From NCBI GenBank assembly GCA_903828785.1, contig CAIKNP010000023.1, positions 1 through 64,000 on the forward strand: a DNA stretch of 64,000 nucleotides, written 5' to 3'. Origin of the DNA: an uncultured Actinomycetes bacterium (GTDB taxonomy: Bacteria; Actinomycetota; Acidimicrobiia; Acidimicrobiales; RAAP-2). The notes beneath the pieces were generated by a model. It made no database searches. It was given only the letters and a program-made list of their open reading frames with translations, and was not told the DNA's origin. The stretch's first letter is position 1. Each line of letters opens with the position of its first letter. The translations under genes were made by a program, and so were the position numbers. Positions 9,389-16,143 of the stretch are shown here, one piece after another.

Positions 9389-9407
9389 CAACGCCCCTAG
9401 GGCGTTG
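9389..9407. terminator. Bidirectional hairpin between bS22 and ispE
   Basis: Inverted repeat CAACGCCC-CTA-GGGCGTTG (8-bp stem, 3-nt loop) immediately after the bS22 stop. The loop CTA is the reverse complement of the ispE stop codon, so the hairpin sits at the 3' ends of both convergent genes. No U-tract follows on either strand, so terminator function is inferred from position. Confidence 0.5.
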
Positions 9408-10134
9408 TCCACGTTGGAACCACTCTTACCGAACCGGCGGGACCCTGCACGTCCCCAGCCGCGGCTTCACTTTCGAGGTGACCCTCGAGGAACATGGTTG
9501 AGCCCGATCCAGCCAGTTGCACGTCACCCATCCGTCCCCGCGCCCATCGCAGAGTTTCGCCCAGTCGTGGCTCAACGAGGACGGCCGCCGCTTCCAGGTG
9601 ATTGCGCCCCCCGGGCCGTTCACCGCTGGCCACCAGTTGGTCGTAGGCGGCGTACACCGACGCGGTCGCTACCGAAAACGAGGGAAGCAGCAAAGTGACC
9701 GCTCGCCGCTCAAAGGGCAGGGGGGTGATGCGCTCCCCCACTCCCTCGACGACCGCGCGCCCGCCACGTTGACAAAACGGCACGTCTCCACCCAGCCTGA
9801 GCGCCTCCTCGTCACTGACCCCGCCCGCCCAGCGCAGGATGGCCGCCGCGTCGGCGCTGCCACCCCCTAGACCACCACCCAGGGGAATGTTTTTCTTGAC
9901 CTGGACCGCGGCGTGACGCTTCACGAGACGCAGGGCTCGCGTCACCAAGTTGCTTTCGTCAGTAGCGAGTTCGGGGGCGTTCGTGAAACGTAACTCGTCA
10001 CCGTCGGCGTCGATCTCGAGTTCATCCGCCAAGGAAAGAGTCGTCATTTCGCTGCGTATCTCGTGGTAGCCATTCGCTCGCACCCCAGTAATTTCGAGGT
10101 ACCAGGTCAGCTTTGCTGGGGCCAGCCACGTCAA
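9397..10134 (-). CDS. ispE: 4-diphosphocytidyl-2-C-methyl-D-erythritol kinase
   Basis: GHMP kinase of the MEP isoprenoid pathway; phosphorylates CDP-methylerythritol at the 2-hydroxyl. The N-terminal APAKLTWYLEITG motif, NGYHEI, the ATP-binding loop PLGGGLGGGSADAA (about 81-94), the substrate loop GGDVPF and the C-terminal LAGSGSTMF are visible. At 245 aa it is shorter than the usual 280-310, mainly toward the C-terminus. The TTG start overlaps the rsmA stop (TTGA), indicating translational coupling, as expected for the conserved rsmA-ispE pair. Confidence 0.93.
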   Translation of the reverse strand: MTWLAPAKLTWYLEITGVRANGYHEIRSEMTTLSLADELEIDADGDELRFTNAPELATDESNLVTRALRLVKRHAAVQVKKNIPLGGGLGGGSADAAAILRWAGGVSDEEALRLGGDVPFCQRGGRAVVEGVGERITPLPFERRAVTLLLPSFSVATASVYAAYDQLVASGERPGGRNHLEAAAVLVEPRLGETLRWARGRMGDVQLAGSGSTMFLEGHLESEAAAGDVQGPAGSVRVVPTWTTP

Positions 10135-10952
10135 CGCGAAGCCGCCAGTCGGGCAAACTCCTCAAGGCTTAGTTCCTCGGGGCGGCGCGTTTCGGCAACG
10201 TCGGCGCGCTCGAAGACCCCCTCGGTAGCCCAGTCGTGCAGTGAGCGACGCAACATCTTGCGTCGCTGAGCGAAGGACGTGCGAATCACCGTGAAGAGAT
10301 CCGCTTCCGAAACCAGATCTGGCGAAATGCGCACCTCGGGGCGCCGAACGATGGACACCAATGCCGAGTCAACCTTGGGCTTGGGCACGAAAACGTTGGG
10401 GCTGACCTTACCCACGACGGTGGCGTCGGCGAAATACTGAATGCGTAAGGACACTGCGCCGTAGGCCTCGTCGCCGGCGTAGGCGGCAAAACGTTCCCCC
10501 ACTTCCTTTTGCACCATTACCAGCATGCGCGTGATGGCCGGCACCGTTTCGAGCAGGTGCAGTACCAGTGGAGTGGCCACGTTGTAGGGCAGATTTGCCA
10601 CCACGACGGCAGTACGGTCCCCCAGCAGCGCCTGGTAGTCAGCGGTGAGGGCGTCGGCGTGGTGCACGACGACGCCGTGTGGGGCGACCACCGAAGTGAG
10701 TGGCTCAATGAGGTAACGATCGACCTCGATCGCTTCAACACGGGCCCCCGTTTCCACCAGCGCGAGGGTGAGCGATCCCAGTCCTGGACCAATTTCGAGG
10801 ACCAGATCATCGGAACCCACGTCGGCCAGACGAGCTATGCGGCGAACCGTGTTGGGATCGACCACGAAGTTCTGGCCCAAGGCTCGCGAGGGCTTTAGTC
10901 CGTACTGTTCGAATAAGTCGGCGAGGGAAGTTCGAGTGTGGGTCACCACCAC
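10131..10952 (-). CDS. rsmA: 16S rRNA dimethyladenosine transferase
   Basis: Methylates A1518 and A1519 of 16S rRNA, a late small-subunit maturation step. The Rossmann SAM-binding motif is LEIGPGLGSLT, the acidic loop is EAIEVDR, and the catalytic motif is VANLPYNV; LGQNFVVD near the N-terminus is the family signature. Length (273 aa) is normal. The start is one of three consecutive GTG codons and overlaps the 3' end of the upstream PASTA/RlpA-like gene, so the exact start is uncertain by 1-2 codons. Confidence 0.94.
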   Translation of the reverse strand: MVVTHTRTSLADLFEQYGLKPSRALGQNFVVDPNTVRRIARLADVGSDDLVLEIGPGLGSLTLALVETGARVEAIEVDRYLIEPLTSVVAPHGVVVHHADALTADYQALLGDRTAVVVANLPYNVATPLVLHLLETVPAITRMLVMVQKEVGERFAAYAGDEAYGAVSLRIQYFADATVVGKVSPNVFVPKPKVDSALVSIVRRPEVRISPDLVSEADLFTVIRTSFAQRRKMLRRSLHDWATEGVFERADVAETRRPEELSLEEFARLAASR

Positions 10953-11827
10953 ACTCTGACAGGTACGACACCCCTGCCGAGCGGAGCGAGTTGAGAAAAC
11001 TGCGTTTCATTGAGGTCAACGGCCCGATTGCCATGGGCGCCTTCACGGTCAGTGACGACGCAACTGATGACGTGGCCGTTACGTAAGTCCTTTACCCAGA
11101 TGCGCGTGCCGTAGGGCAAATACCACGTCGCACAGCGTCCCGGCACGTAGTTGTACCAGGTGGCCACACCGAAGTGCACCTTGGCGTGGCGAATCTTGGG
11201 GGCTTTGGGCGTGGGGGGAAGAAGCGGAACGTGCTTTTGTCCCGCCGGAACCTTCATCAAGTGCTCCACCGTAACGATGATGGGGGTGCCGACGGGCACT
11301 CGCTGACCCGGTCGGGGATACTGGATGAGAACATCATTCCATCGCCCAACTTTGGTGCCAATTCGTAAAACGATCAGATGGTAGGCGTGACGGTGGGTGA
11401 ACCACTGGGTGAAGGACTGATTTTGCCCCTGCAGATTCGGCGTGGAGAAATAGTGGCGGCGCTGATGGGAAGCAGGATGGGTGGTGGTGCGTACCTTGGC
11501 TGAAGGTGCCGGACGAAGCGAAACGAGCAGGGTCACGGTGGAGCGAACCGGGACACTGCTACCAGCGGCGGGGATTTCACCGACCACGCGTAGCCAGTTA
11601 GCGGTATTGGCGCCCGGACCCTTGGTGGTGAAGAAGAGCTGTTTTTGCTGCAGGGCCGCGTAGGCCTGCGTCCGGGTCATTCCAACGAGATTGGGCATGG
11701 CCTCAACGACGTGCGACGATGACGCTCCCGAAGTAACCGGAAACGCTGCCGCGCCCACGAAGAGCGAAAGGGTGGCTACCAACAGTCCGCGAGTTCTTCG
11801 CGGACGGCGGTGAGGTTCTATCCTCAG
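10943..11827 (-). CDS. Secreted PASTA + RlpA-like (double-psi beta-barrel) protein in the RpfB position
   Basis: Secreted cell-wall protein of about 294 aa. From the proposed start: basic N-terminus and hydrophobic core (about 1-36) with an Ala/Ser-rich cleavage region and no lipobox; PASTA-like repeat 1 (about 44-103, MPNLVGMTRTQAYAAL); PASTA-like repeat 2 (about 132-192); then an RlpA/3D-type double-psi beta-barrel (about 216-294) with GVATWYNY, LPYGTRIWV, VVTDREG and RAVDLNETQF. PASTA domains bind peptidoglycan or muropeptides. It lies between tatD and rsmA, where Actinomycetota usually carry rpfB; no transglycosylase-like Rpf domain is present. The start is unusual: a strong AGGAGG lies 7 nt before an in-frame CTG (11827), which begins a perfect signal peptide. 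Upstream TTG (11911) and GTG alternatives have no ribosome site. Confidence 0.8.
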   Translation of the reverse strand: MRIEPHRRPRRTRGLLVATLSLFVGAAAFPVTSGASSSHVVEAMPNLVGMTRTQAYAALQQKQLFFTTKGPGANTANWLRVVGEIPAAGSSVPVRSTVTLLVSLRPAPSAKVRTTTHPASHQRRHYFSTPNLQGQNQSFTQWFTHRHAYHLIVLRIGTKVGRWNDVLIQYPRPGQRVPVGTPIIVTVEHLMKVPAGQKHVPLLPPTPKAPKIRHAKVHFGVATWYNYVPGRCATWYLPYGTRIWVKDLRNGHVISCVVTDREGAHGNRAVDLNETQFSQLAPLGRGVVPVRVWW

Positions 11828-11937
11828 TGTTCTTCCTCCTGGGAGTAGCCGGTTCGATACAACAACCAACGGCTCAACGCTAGGCACTATTGACTCTTTT
11901 GGCAACTCCAAAAGCCAATTTTTTATTATTTTACCTG

Positions 11938-11953
11938 ATAAATAATTATTTAT
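11938..11953. repeat. 16-bp AT-only perfect palindrome at the tatD 3' end
   Basis: ATAAATAATTATTTAT is a perfect 16-bp palindrome overlapping the tatD stop codon, in the most AT-rich stretch of the window (about 11909-11955). Next to it (11895-11913) CTTTTGG-CAACT-CCAAAAG forms a hairpin followed on the plus strand by a T-rich run. Function unknown; it may hold the promoter or an operator for the PASTA/RlpA-like gene. Confidence 0.45.
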
Positions 11954-12741
11954 TGGATGGGAAGTTTAAATAAGCGAGCCGAGTTTTCAGCCGTTGCCCG
12001 CCGAAGAACTTCGGCCTCTTCGCCGCGAATTTCGGCAACGAAAGCGCCCACGAGGGAGACGTAGGCCGGCTCGTTGGGCCTCCCGCGGTGGGGCACCGGG
12101 GCCAGGAAGGGACTGTCGGTCTCAACGTGAAGGCGATCGAGTGGGACGAGACGAGCAGCTTCACGAAGACTCTCGGCGTTCTTAAAGGTCACAATACCCG
12201 ACAAGGAAATATCGCAGCCCCAGGACAAGCACCCTTCTGCATCAGCCGGTCCACCAGTAAAGCAGTGGATCACCGTCCGCGGGGGCACGCCCTCTGAACG
12301 GAAGATGTCAAAGAGATCGTCGAAGGCGTCGCGGGCGTGAATGACCAATGCCAGATCCAACTCGCGGGCCAAGTGGAGTTGGCGAACAAAGGCGTCGCGT
12401 TGGGCGTCGCGTGGTGAGTGCTCGTAGTAGTAATCCAGTCCACATTCACCGATACCCACGAGGCGCGGGTGGCCAGCGCGGGCCATGGCGATAATGGGCT
12501 CGAGATCCTCAGTGGCGCTATGAGGGTGCAGGCCCACCGTGGCGTACATCGCAACGTCGTGGACCAGTTCGCTTATCGCGAGGGCCTCACGGGAGGACTG
12601 CTCGCCCGTCCCGATGACGACCACCCGGTCAACACCGGCCGCGTAGGCCCGGTCCAGCGTGGCTAAGGCGTCGCCCTCGACCTTCCATTCGCTTAGGTAC
12701 TTATCCTGCAGGTGGCAGTGTGCGTCGGTCCAGCGACTCAA
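11950..12741 (-). CDS. tatD: TatD-family metal-dependent hydrolase (DNase)
   Basis: A 263-aa TIM-barrel amidohydrolase-fold nuclease (YcfH/YabD type). Metal ligands appear in TDAHCHL (residues 5-11), GECGLDYYY, the VIHARDA strand, VIHCFTGG and the late HVETDSPFL motif. The ATG overlaps the end of metG by 4 bp, matching the conserved metG-tatD pairing of Gram-positive genomes. Probably acts in DNA repair or turnover. Confidence 0.92.
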   Translation of the reverse strand: MSRWTDAHCHLQDKYLSEWKVEGDALATLDRAYAAGVDRVVVIGTGEQSSREALAISELVHDVAMYATVGLHPHSATEDLEPIIAMARAGHPRLVGIGECGLDYYYEHSPRDAQRDAFVRQLHLARELDLALVIHARDAFDDLFDIFRSEGVPPRTVIHCFTGGPADAEGCLSWGCDISLSGIVTFKNAESLREAARLVPLDRLHVETDSPFLAPVPHRGRPNEPAYVSLVGAFVAEIRGEEAEVLRRATAENSARLFKLPIQ

Positions 12742-14270
12742 CTGTCAGCCTTAATGCGTGGAAAGAGGGGCTCCCCCTTCACAATTGGGTTAGTGGGCTG
12801 GTAGAGCCCCCATTGGGCGGTATCGCCGACGAGACCGTCAGTCGGACTTCCCGTCAAGCCAATGCGCTCCCAGATCTGCTGACAAATGCTGGGCATGGCC
12901 GGAGTGGCCAAAATCGTCACGATACGAATAGCCTCCAAAGCGTTCCCGAGTACCGCACGAAGTTCATCGCCCGCGGGCAGCTTCCAGGGTGCCGTGTTCT
13001 CGAGGTAGGCGTTGGTCGCCCCAATGAGACCCCACGTGGCCTCGAGCGCGTGGTGCGGAGCAAAGCGGTTCCAGGCTTCCGTGGTGTCGGCAATCGCCCG
13101 CTGAGCAGCGTCGCGCAGGGGGGCCTCAGCCTGGGGCAACGGGCCCACCCCATCACACTTACCCGCCACAATGGTGCTTACTCGAGCCACCAAATTACCC
13201 AGGTTGTTCGCGAGGTCCGTGTTGTAACGAGCGGTGATGCCCTCCAGCGAGAAATCGCCATCATTGCCCAGGGCCGTTTCACGCAGCAGGTAGTAACGAA
13301 TGGGATCGACACCGTACTCGTCGGTGAGGAGTACGGGTGAAATATCCGTCAAACGCACACCCCCTTCCGCCGCCATGGTCTTAGAGAGTTTCTGACCTCC
13401 GACCAAGAGCCAACCGTGCACTTGAACGTGGTGGACGGGATCGAGTCCCGCCGCCATGCACATGGCGGGCCACCAGACGCAGTGAAAGCGAATGATTTCC
13501 TTGCCCACCAGGTGGTTCGACACGGGCCACCACTCCTGCACCTCATCGTCGTCGCGACCGTAGCCAATGGCGGTGAGGTAGTTGATAAGGGCGTCGTACC
13601 AGACGTAGAAAACGTGCTTGTCGTCCCAGGGTACGGGGATGCCCCAATCAATCGAGGTCCGGGTAATGGAGATGTCCTTTAAGCCGCCCTTGATAAAAGC
13701 GTGGGCCTCGTTGTACTTGGTTTCGGGGCTCACGAAGTCGGGATTGGCGGCGTAGAACTCGAGTAGGCGGTCCTCAAAGGCACTGAGGCGAAAGAACCAG
13801 TTGTCCTCTTCCATCTGCGTCAGGGGCCGGCCGTGGACGGGACATTTACCCTCGTCACTGGCCTCGAGCGTGAAATAGTCCTCGCAACTCACGCAGTAAA
13901 GCCCGCTGTAGGTGTCTTTGTAGATGTAGCCGTTTTCGTAGACCTGGGTCAGAAATTTCTGCACCGTTTCAAAGTGACGGGGCTCTGTCGTACGGATGAA
14001 GTCGTCGTAACTGACGTCCAAAGCGTCCCAGGCCTCGCGAAAGCGCAGTGACGTCCGGTCGGTCCATTCCTGGGGCGAAACACCGTTCTTGGCCGCCGCG
14101 TCGGCCACCTTTTGACCGTGTTCGTCGGTTCCCGTCAGGAACTTCGTCTCGTCACCGCGCAAGCGGTGCCAGCGCGCGACGGCGTCCGCGTTGACCGTGC
14201 AGTACGCGTGACCGACGTGGGGAGCATCGTTGACGTAGTAAATCGGGGTGGTCACGTAGAAACGGTTCAT
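12738..14270 (-). CDS. metG: Methionyl-tRNA synthetase
   Basis: Class I synthetase charging initiator and elongator tRNA-Met. The HIGH motif appears as HVGH near residue 19-22, the KMSKS motif as KLSKT near residue 294, and a zinc knuckle is formed by CVSC and CPVH around residues 125-145. At 510 aa it ends after the anticodon-binding helical domain and lacks the C-terminal EMAP/tRNA-binding dimerisation domain. A TAGAAT hexamer ends 6 nt before the ATG with no Shine-Dalgarno, so the transcript is probably leaderless. Confidence 0.95.
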   Translation of the reverse strand: MNRFYVTTPIYYVNDAPHVGHAYCTVNADAVARWHRLRGDETKFLTGTDEHGQKVADAAAKNGVSPQEWTDRTSLRFREAWDALDVSYDDFIRTTEPRHFETVQKFLTQVYENGYIYKDTYSGLYCVSCEDYFTLEASDEGKCPVHGRPLTQMEEDNWFFRLSAFEDRLLEFYAANPDFVSPETKYNEAHAFIKGGLKDISITRTSIDWGIPVPWDDKHVFYVWYDALINYLTAIGYGRDDDEVQEWWPVSNHLVGKEIIRFHCVWWPAMCMAAGLDPVHHVQVHGWLLVGGQKLSKTMAAEGGVRLTDISPVLLTDEYGVDPIRYYLLRETALGNDGDFSLEGITARYNTDLANNLGNLVARVSTIVAGKCDGVGPLPQAEAPLRDAAQRAIADTTEAWNRFAPHHALEATWGLIGATNAYLENTAPWKLPAGDELRAVLGNALEAIRIVTILATPAMPSICQQIWERIGLTGSPTDGLVGDTAQWGLYQPTNPIVKGEPLFPRIKADS

Positions 14271-14276
14271 CCCACC

Positions 14277-14282
14277 ATTCTA
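14277..14282 (-). promoter_or_regulatory. -10-like TAGAAT, leaderless spacing to metG
   Basis: Minus-strand TAGAAT with exactly 6 nt (GGTGGG) before the metG ATG. The near-consensus hexamer and the spacing predict transcription starting on the start codon. Confidence 0.55.
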
Positions 14283-14287
14283 CGAAC

Positions 14288-15148
14288 TCAGTTCGCGGAC
14301 TCACTTCGAAGTCGAAGGGCCAGCTCGTAGGTCTCACGGTGCACAACCCCCAGCGCGGCCACCACTTCGTTGACCGCATCTCGCACACTCGCGCCCCTAC
14401 CCAGTTGATCACGTAGAGCCGCCTCGACGGCGTCGGCGTCGGGGGCGCTGGTCGGAGCCGCCCCTTCGAGAACCACGACACATTCCCCCAGCATGTCTCG
14501 CGAGGCCAATGATGCACTCACCTCAGCCACGCTGCCCCGCAAAATCTCCTCGTGCAACTTGGTAAGTTCGCGCCCCAGGACCACCCGACGCTCCGGGAAT
14601 CGACGACTGAGTTCACTCATTGTTTGTTGCACGCGTTGGGGCGACTCGTAAAAGACGACGGTACGCTCTTCCTTCGCCCAAAGGTCGTACAGGGCCTGGC
14701 GCTCCCCCGCCTTGCGAGGCACGAAGCCCTCCATGCAGAAGCGCTCCGTAGGCAATCCACTGATCGAAAGAGCGGCGACGACGGCGCTGGGACCCGGAGC
14801 CGTCGACACACGCAGCCCGGCCGCGGCGACGGCGGCGACGACGCGAACGCCAGGGTCCGAAATGCCCGGCGTACCCGCGTCAGAGATCAGTACCACCACT
14901 TGGCCTCCTTCGACCCGACGAACGATTTCTTCGCACTGGGAGGCCTCGTTGTGCTCGTGCAGGGCGTGCAAGCGACCTTTAGAGGAGAAATTATGCGCCG
15001 AGAAGAGGGTGCGCGAGTGGCGGGTGTCTTCGCAATACACCGCATCGGCACTGGCCAAAAGCTCGAGCGCTCGGCGCGAAAGATCGCCGAGGTTCCCGAT
15101 CGGTGTCGCCACCACCATTAAGACTCCGCTGGATTCTTCGCTTTTCAT
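14288..15148 (-). CDS. rsmI: 16S rRNA (cytidine-1402-2'-O)-methyltransferase
   Basis: Tetrapyrrole-methylase-fold enzyme that 2'-O-methylates C1402 in the ribosomal decoding centre. Signatures: MVVATPIGNLGDLS, EDTRHSRTL, the LISDAGTPGISDPG loop and GPSAVVAALSISG. The 286-aa ORF starts at ATG 15148; an internal ATG ten codons in (15118), directly before VVATPIG, is an alternative. The short GACAAT-like hexamer just upstream suggests a near-leaderless mRNA. Divergent from the bL37 gene. Confidence 0.93.
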   Translation of the reverse strand: MKSEESSGVLMVVATPIGNLGDLSRRALELLASADAVYCEDTRHSRTLFSAHNFSSKGRLHALHEHNEASQCEEIVRRVEGGQVVVLISDAGTPGISDPGVRVVAAVAAAGLRVSTAPGPSAVVAALSISGLPTERFCMEGFVPRKAGERQALYDLWAKEERTVVFYESPQRVQQTMSELSRRFPERRVVLGRELTKLHEEILRGSVAEVSASLASRDMLGECVVVLEGAAPTSAPDADAVEAALRDQLGRGASVRDAVNEVVAALGVVHRETYELALRLRSESAN

Positions 15149-15192
15149 GGTCTCTATTGTCTCTCGTTTGGCTCAACCCCGGCGTGACCGGC

Positions 15193-15198
15193 TAAGAT
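15193..15198 (+). promoter_or_regulatory. -10-like TAAGAT before the bL37 gene
   Basis: TAAGAT ends 8 nt before the ATG at 15207, giving a leader of 0-2 nt. A possible -35 TTGGCT lies 19 nt further upstream (15168-15173), a slightly long spacer. No Shine-Dalgarno is present. Confidence 0.4.
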
Positions 15199-15206
15199 TT
15201 ACCTCT

Positions 15207-15290
15207 ATGTCAAAGCGGACCAACAAGCGAAAGCTACGCGCCAAGAAGAAGGCCAACCACGGCAAGAAGCCGAATTGCGGTCGCGGCTAA
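15207..15290 (+). CDS. Large ribosomal protein bL37 (27 aa)
   Basis: Encodes 27 residues beginning MSKRTNKRKLRAKKK and containing the KANHGKKPN block. That block is nearly identical to KANHGKRPN of mycobacterial bL37, a tiny basic peptide of the 50S subunit. The extra C-terminal CGRG is unusual relative to mycobacterial forms that end shortly after PN. It is monocistronic, with a hairpin terminator candidate at 15341. Too short for most gene finders. Confidence 0.85.
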   Translation: MSKRTNKRKLRAKKKANHGKKPNCGRG

Positions 15291-15340
15291 GCCCGCTTCG
15301 CCTTCGTTTTTCCTTCGTACCAAGGTTATTTCCACTCACC

Positions 15341-15360
15341 GCCCCGTCAGGGGGCTTATT
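15341..15360 (+). terminator. Hairpin terminator candidate after the bL37 gene
   Basis: GCCCC-GTCAG-GGGGC (5-bp GC stem, 5-nt loop) followed by TTATTT. It lies 50 nt after the bL37 stop and 25 nt before the end of the convergent membrane-protein gene. Confidence 0.5.
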
Positions 15361-15384
15361 TCGTCACGTCTGCTGGAAGCAGTG

Positions 15385-15714
15385 TTAGACCCGCGGTGGA
15401 ATGCCCTGAGGGTAGTACTTCTTAGCCAAGCGGTATTCCATGTAGAAGGCCAAACCAGGAACGAACCCGGCAAAGAACATCAGGGCCAGAATCGTAACGT
15501 TGAGTTTCGCCTTTAAGACGAACTGAAAACTCATAATCATGTAAATAGGGAAGAACACGATGCCGTGGGCTACTCCATCAATACGCTCAAAGAGCGACGT
15601 TGATTGCCAGAGACTGTGGTCCAGGGACTTAAGCGCTAAATGCAAGAACAGAAGCACGAGCGTCGTACCAGTTACGAACGACATCAGGCGATAACGACGA
15701 AAAGCAGCATCCAT
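15385..15714 (-). CDS. DUF3817-family integral membrane protein
   Basis: 109-aa protein starting MDAAFRRYRLMSFVTG, matching the DUF3817 family of small actinobacterial membrane proteins. About three hydrophobic segments (near 12-30, 45-65 and 75-95) and a basic tail follow. The chosen ATG overlaps the upstream stop (TAATG), indicating translational coupling; a second ATG 4 codons upstream (15726) is possible. Function unknown. Confidence 0.75.
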   Translation of the reverse strand: MDAAFRRYRLMSFVTGTTLVLLFLHLALKSLDHSLWQSTSLFERIDGVAHGIVFFPIYMIMSFQFVLKAKLNVTILALMFFAGFVPGLAFYMEYRLAKKYYPQGIPPRV

Positions 15715-16094
15715 TAGTGACCCCATAATTTCTTTTTCGGTTGTGTGGCGATGTCCGCCAAGTGATTGTTGTACGCCTCGAGCAACGGGTCTTCCGATTC
15801 TTCTTGAGCTGCGGCTTCGCGAGCGGCGGCGGCCTGGGCACGCATCTTCTCTTCGTATTCTCGGCGAGCGGCTTCTTGATGTTCGCTCACCCTTTCCATG
15901 TGCAGAAGCGCCCACCAGCCAAAAAACCCGAGAATGGCGAAGCAGGGCCATTCAATGGCGTAGAGAAAACTCAGTTGGTTACCCTGCAGCGCTCGGCCAA
16001 CCTGCCAGTAGGCCGCGGCTCCGCACATGGCCAGCCAGAGAACGAGTGCGAAGTGCAGCCCCCACCCACGTCTCGAAAAGTACTTTTCCTTCAC
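15714..16094 (-). CDS. Small conserved membrane protein with charged C-terminal tail
   Basis: 126 aa. Two membrane segments (about 12-30 and 42-63) carry the pattern YWQVGRA, GNQLSFLYAIEWP and FGWWALLH, which recalls a conserved actinobacterial family often labelled hypothetical or glucitol-operon-like. An Ala/Glu/Arg-rich, probably coiled-coil tail (about 68-105) follows. Start GTG is preceded by TAGAAT with 6-nt spacing, so leaderless. Divergent from ctaG, suggesting but not proving a respiratory link. Function unknown. Confidence 0.7.
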   Translation of the reverse strand: MKEKYFSRRGWGLHFALVLWLAMCGAAAYWQVGRALQGNQLSFLYAIEWPCFAILGFFGWWALLHMERVSEHQEAARREYEEKMRAQAAAAREAAAQEESEDPLLEAYNNHLADIATQPKKKLWGH

Positions 16095-16100
16095 CGTTCC

Positions 16101-16106
16101 ATTCTA
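16101..16106 (-). promoter_or_regulatory. -10-like TAGAAT, leaderless spacing to 16094
   Basis: Minus-strand TAGAAT, then GGAACG, then the GTG start codon of the small membrane protein; no space for a leader. Confidence 0.5.
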
Positions 16107-16131
16107 CCGTTATGCCCTTTTTCTTCGGTCC

Positions 16132-16137
16132 TAGACT
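16132..16137 (+). promoter_or_regulatory. -10-like TAGACT, leaderless spacing to ctaG
   Basis: TAGACT ends 6 nt before the GTG at 16144; predicted +1 coincides with the start codon. Confidence 0.5.
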
Positions 16138-16143
16138 TAGGCC

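Noticed and set aside
11174-11368. Plus-strand frame inside the PASTA/RlpA-like gene
   Set aside because: Antisense shadow without start signals.
11828-11949. c-di-AMP (ydaO) riboswitch before the RpfB-position gene
   Set aside because: This riboswitch often precedes wall-hydrolase genes in Actinomycetota, but I could not find its conserved GG-rich core in the 120-nt leader.
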